Source: Sediminibacterium ginsengisoli
GTDB taxonomy: Bacteria > Bacteroidota > Bacteroidia > Chitinophagales > Chitinophagaceae
NCBI GenBank assembly: GCA_945860335.1
Contig: CAMAQW010000070.1
Coordinates: forward strand, 1 to 8,695
Reading direction: 5' to 3'
Length of the DNA: 8,695 nt
Under the pieces are notes generated by a model. The model searched no databases and had not been told where the DNA came from. It saw only the letters and a program-made list of their open reading frames with translations. Shown here one piece after another: positions 7,623-8,695 of the stretch (position 1 is its first letter; every line of letters starts with the position of its first letter). A program made the translations under genes and the position numbers.

Positions 7623-7999
7623 TTAAACTTTGGGAGGTCTAAATAAAGCATCAAGCGTAATTGTAGAAAGTGAATACGATTGCATCACTGGCCAACCAGC
7701 TTGTTTTTGAGGTACCATAATTTTTGGTAACTCGTATTTGAACACGGAAAAAACAACCGTGTTTTGCATTTGAAAATGAGCCGACTTAAAGGGCAGGTTT
7801 TGATCTTTTTGATCATCGTTTGCATTTCCATCATCTCCCACGTAATGCTGGTAGATAAAACTAATTAGTGACAAATTGCCATTATCCAATTTATGCTCCT
7901 TATAATGTTCGAGCAAAAGCGGCATTTTTAGCAGCTGATGTAGCTCCGTTGCACCTATTAAATAGATGGCTAAAAATATATAGGCTGCCTTTTTTTCAC
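7623..7999 (-). CDS. Small exported protein of an uncharacterised family linked to metal efflux; 5' end irregular
   Basis: The clear open part (ATG 7925 to stop 7623) codes for 100 residues, but the frame continues upstream with KKAAYIFLAIYLIGATELHQLLK joined to MPLLLEHYKEHK (split here at Met). This gives a lysine-rich n-region and a hydrophobic segment, so the protein is probably exported or N-terminally anchored. I recall small Bacteroidota proteins beside cation-efflux operons with the same layout: ELHQLLK-P-L-EHY-EHK, then HY, an Asp-rich stretch (here GDDGNANDDQKD), LPFK, and a final PPK. Function is unknown. His and Asp clusters could bind metal, which is speculation. No ATG, GTG or TTG lies in frame between the stop at 8030-8028 and ATG 7925. 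A GTG at 7999-7997 would be in frame only if the run of seven A after it had eight (or five); an in-frame ATA at 8012 is the other option. The coordinates given use the GTG and therefore include a one-base shift. It lies 62 bp upstream of the permease gene. Confidence 0.62.
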
Positions 8000-8036
8000 C
8001 TTTTAAAGATATAAAAAAAAGAGCAGCCTACTATAT
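7976..8036 (-). terminator. Terminator-like hairpin after the beta-barrel gene, overlapping the next gene's start
   Basis: Read on the minus strand, arm 8036-8014 pairs with arm 7996-7976: an 8-bp perfect core TAGGCTGC/GCAGCCTA, outer A/T pairs, and an inner C plus T7 against A7 plus G block, with single-base bulges at 8031 and 8022. The loop is about 17 bases. TTTTTA follows the 3' arm directly, as in an intrinsic terminator. It begins eight bases after the stop codon at 8044. The loop contains the candidate GTG start of the small exported protein. Confidence 0.6.
8004..8011 (-). promoter_or_regulatory. Candidate -7 box (TATCTTTA) before the small exported protein
   Basis: TATCTTTA on the minus strand matches TAnnTTTG in all but the last base and stands four bases (AAAG) before the GTG at 7999, the same spacing as the two boxes near 745 and 809. 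No -33 TTTG is visible. If used, transcription would start inside the terminator loop, and the mRNA would lack the hairpin's 5' arm. Confidence 0.35.
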
Positions 8037-8043
8037 ATAGACA

Positions 8044-8695
8044 TTACTTTTTAAAAGCGTTCAAAAACAGCCATTCGCCTCCTAGCATCCAACTAGTTTG
8101 AGCCATCCGGGTCATACTAGATTGTAAATTAAAGCGGTATGCCAAATTAAACTTAAGCTTACTCTTAAAAATAAGCTGCATACTAGGTGCAAAATCTAGG
8201 TAGCTTTTACGGGTACCTGGTATTGCTTGACCTAATAACTCGGCATAGATATTAAAGTTGGTTTGATCGTAGCTTTTATATTTTTTAGGCAAAATTAAAT
8301 GACCAAATGATAGTGAATAATTAAGCGCCTCTGCTTTATTACCCATTACTAGTTGATGCGCCTTGCTATTGCCAATAATTGCCGCATAGCTTACCGTAGA
8401 AGATACTGCTAATTTGTGTAATAGCTGCGTAAATACAAGACCCGCTTGCATACCCGATTGATCACCTTGCAAATTAATTTCTTGGTACATGGGCTTTGTA
8501 TTACTGTGTGCTATTTCTGCAAAAGCGGCCATTCGAAAATGACTATACATTCCGTCGGCACTAAAAAAACGATATTTCCCATAAGCCCTAATACTTTCTA
8601 GTCCAAAGGGTGTATTGTTCATTGCGCCATAAGTTGCAGCTCCGTGAATCATCAAGTTTTTACTAGCACCAAGCATTATTTCTGTGGCATGACGG
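8044..8695 (-). CDS. Outer-membrane beta-barrel protein of the metal-efflux cluster (N-terminus off the window)
   Basis: The visible 216 residues run open to the right edge (RHATEIMLGASKNLMIHG at the start), so the ATG near 8676 is internal and the true start with its signal peptide lies outside. The sequence alternates polar and aromatic/hydrophobic residues in short strands (ESIRAYGKYRFF, NFNIYAELLGQ, LKFNLAYRFNL, WMLGGEWLFLNAF), as in a beta-barrel, and ends close to an aromatic residue as outer-membrane proteins do. It resembles Bacteroidota barrels of the Phenol_MetA_deg/transporter-like group that I recall beside heavy-metal efflux genes, sharing LSFGHLILPK, a Tyr-rich QTNFN segment and KSYLDFAPSMQ. 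Its substrate is unknown; a role in metal passage or envelope protection is inferred only from position. It is the first visible gene of the cluster, and a terminator-like hairpin follows its stop. Confidence 0.75.
   Translation of the reverse strand, partial: RHATEIMLGASKNLMIHGAATYGAMNNTPFGLESIRAYGKYRFFSADGMYSHFRMAAFAEIAHSNTKPMYQEINLQGDQSGMQAGLVFTQLLHKLAVSSTVSYAAIIGNSKAHQLVMGNKAEALNYSLSFGHLILPKKYKSYDQTNFNIYAELLGQAIPGTRKSYLDFAPSMQLIFKSKLKFNLAYRFNLQSSMTRMAQTSWMLGGEWLFLNAFKK

Overview
The window reads as a piece of a Bacteroidota chromosome, probably Chitinophagaceae or a close relative. The base composition is AT-rich, Shine-Dalgarno sequences are essentially absent, and -7 boxes of the Bacteroidetes type (TAnnTTTG) lie right in front of start codons. 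The IspH is the long Bacteroidota form, and the heavy-metal permease is fused to its outer-membrane channel, an arrangement I recall as common in this phylum. The family placement is an inference from sequence style; no rRNA or other marker gene is present.

Left part (1-2044), housekeeping. A divergent pair shares an 80-bp intergenic region. On the minus strand is an ABC-F ATPase of the Uup-like type, whose second half runs off the left edge. On the plus strand is ispH, the last enzyme of the MEP isoprenoid pathway. Each gene has an exact TAnnTTTG box four bases before its ATG, so both mRNAs are probably leaderless or nearly so.

Right part (2056-8695), a metal-efflux cluster entirely on the minus strand. 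In transcription order it holds a truncated outer-membrane beta-barrel protein (right edge), a small exported protein of an uncharacterised family with a problematic 5' end, a 1452-residue CzcA-type RND permease fused to a TolC/CzcC-type outer-membrane factor, and a CzcB-type periplasmic adaptor lipoprotein. The last two genes supply all three parts of a tripartite proton-driven cation exporter. Residues in the fourth transmembrane segment, and the lack of CusA/CusB methionines, point to divalent cations (Co/Zn/Cd/Ni type) rather than Cu/Ag. ispH and the adaptor gene converge with only 11 bp between their stop codons.

Most interesting points: an embedded signal peptide at the permease/channel junction, which suggests a polyprotein cut into an inner-membrane and an outer-membrane protein; a terminator-like hairpin that overlaps the promoter and start of the small exported protein; and an apparent missing base, or non-canonical start codon, at the front of that same gene. 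I found no tRNA, rRNA, CRISPR array, insertion sequence or phage gene. There is no gene-free stretch longer than about 120 bases.
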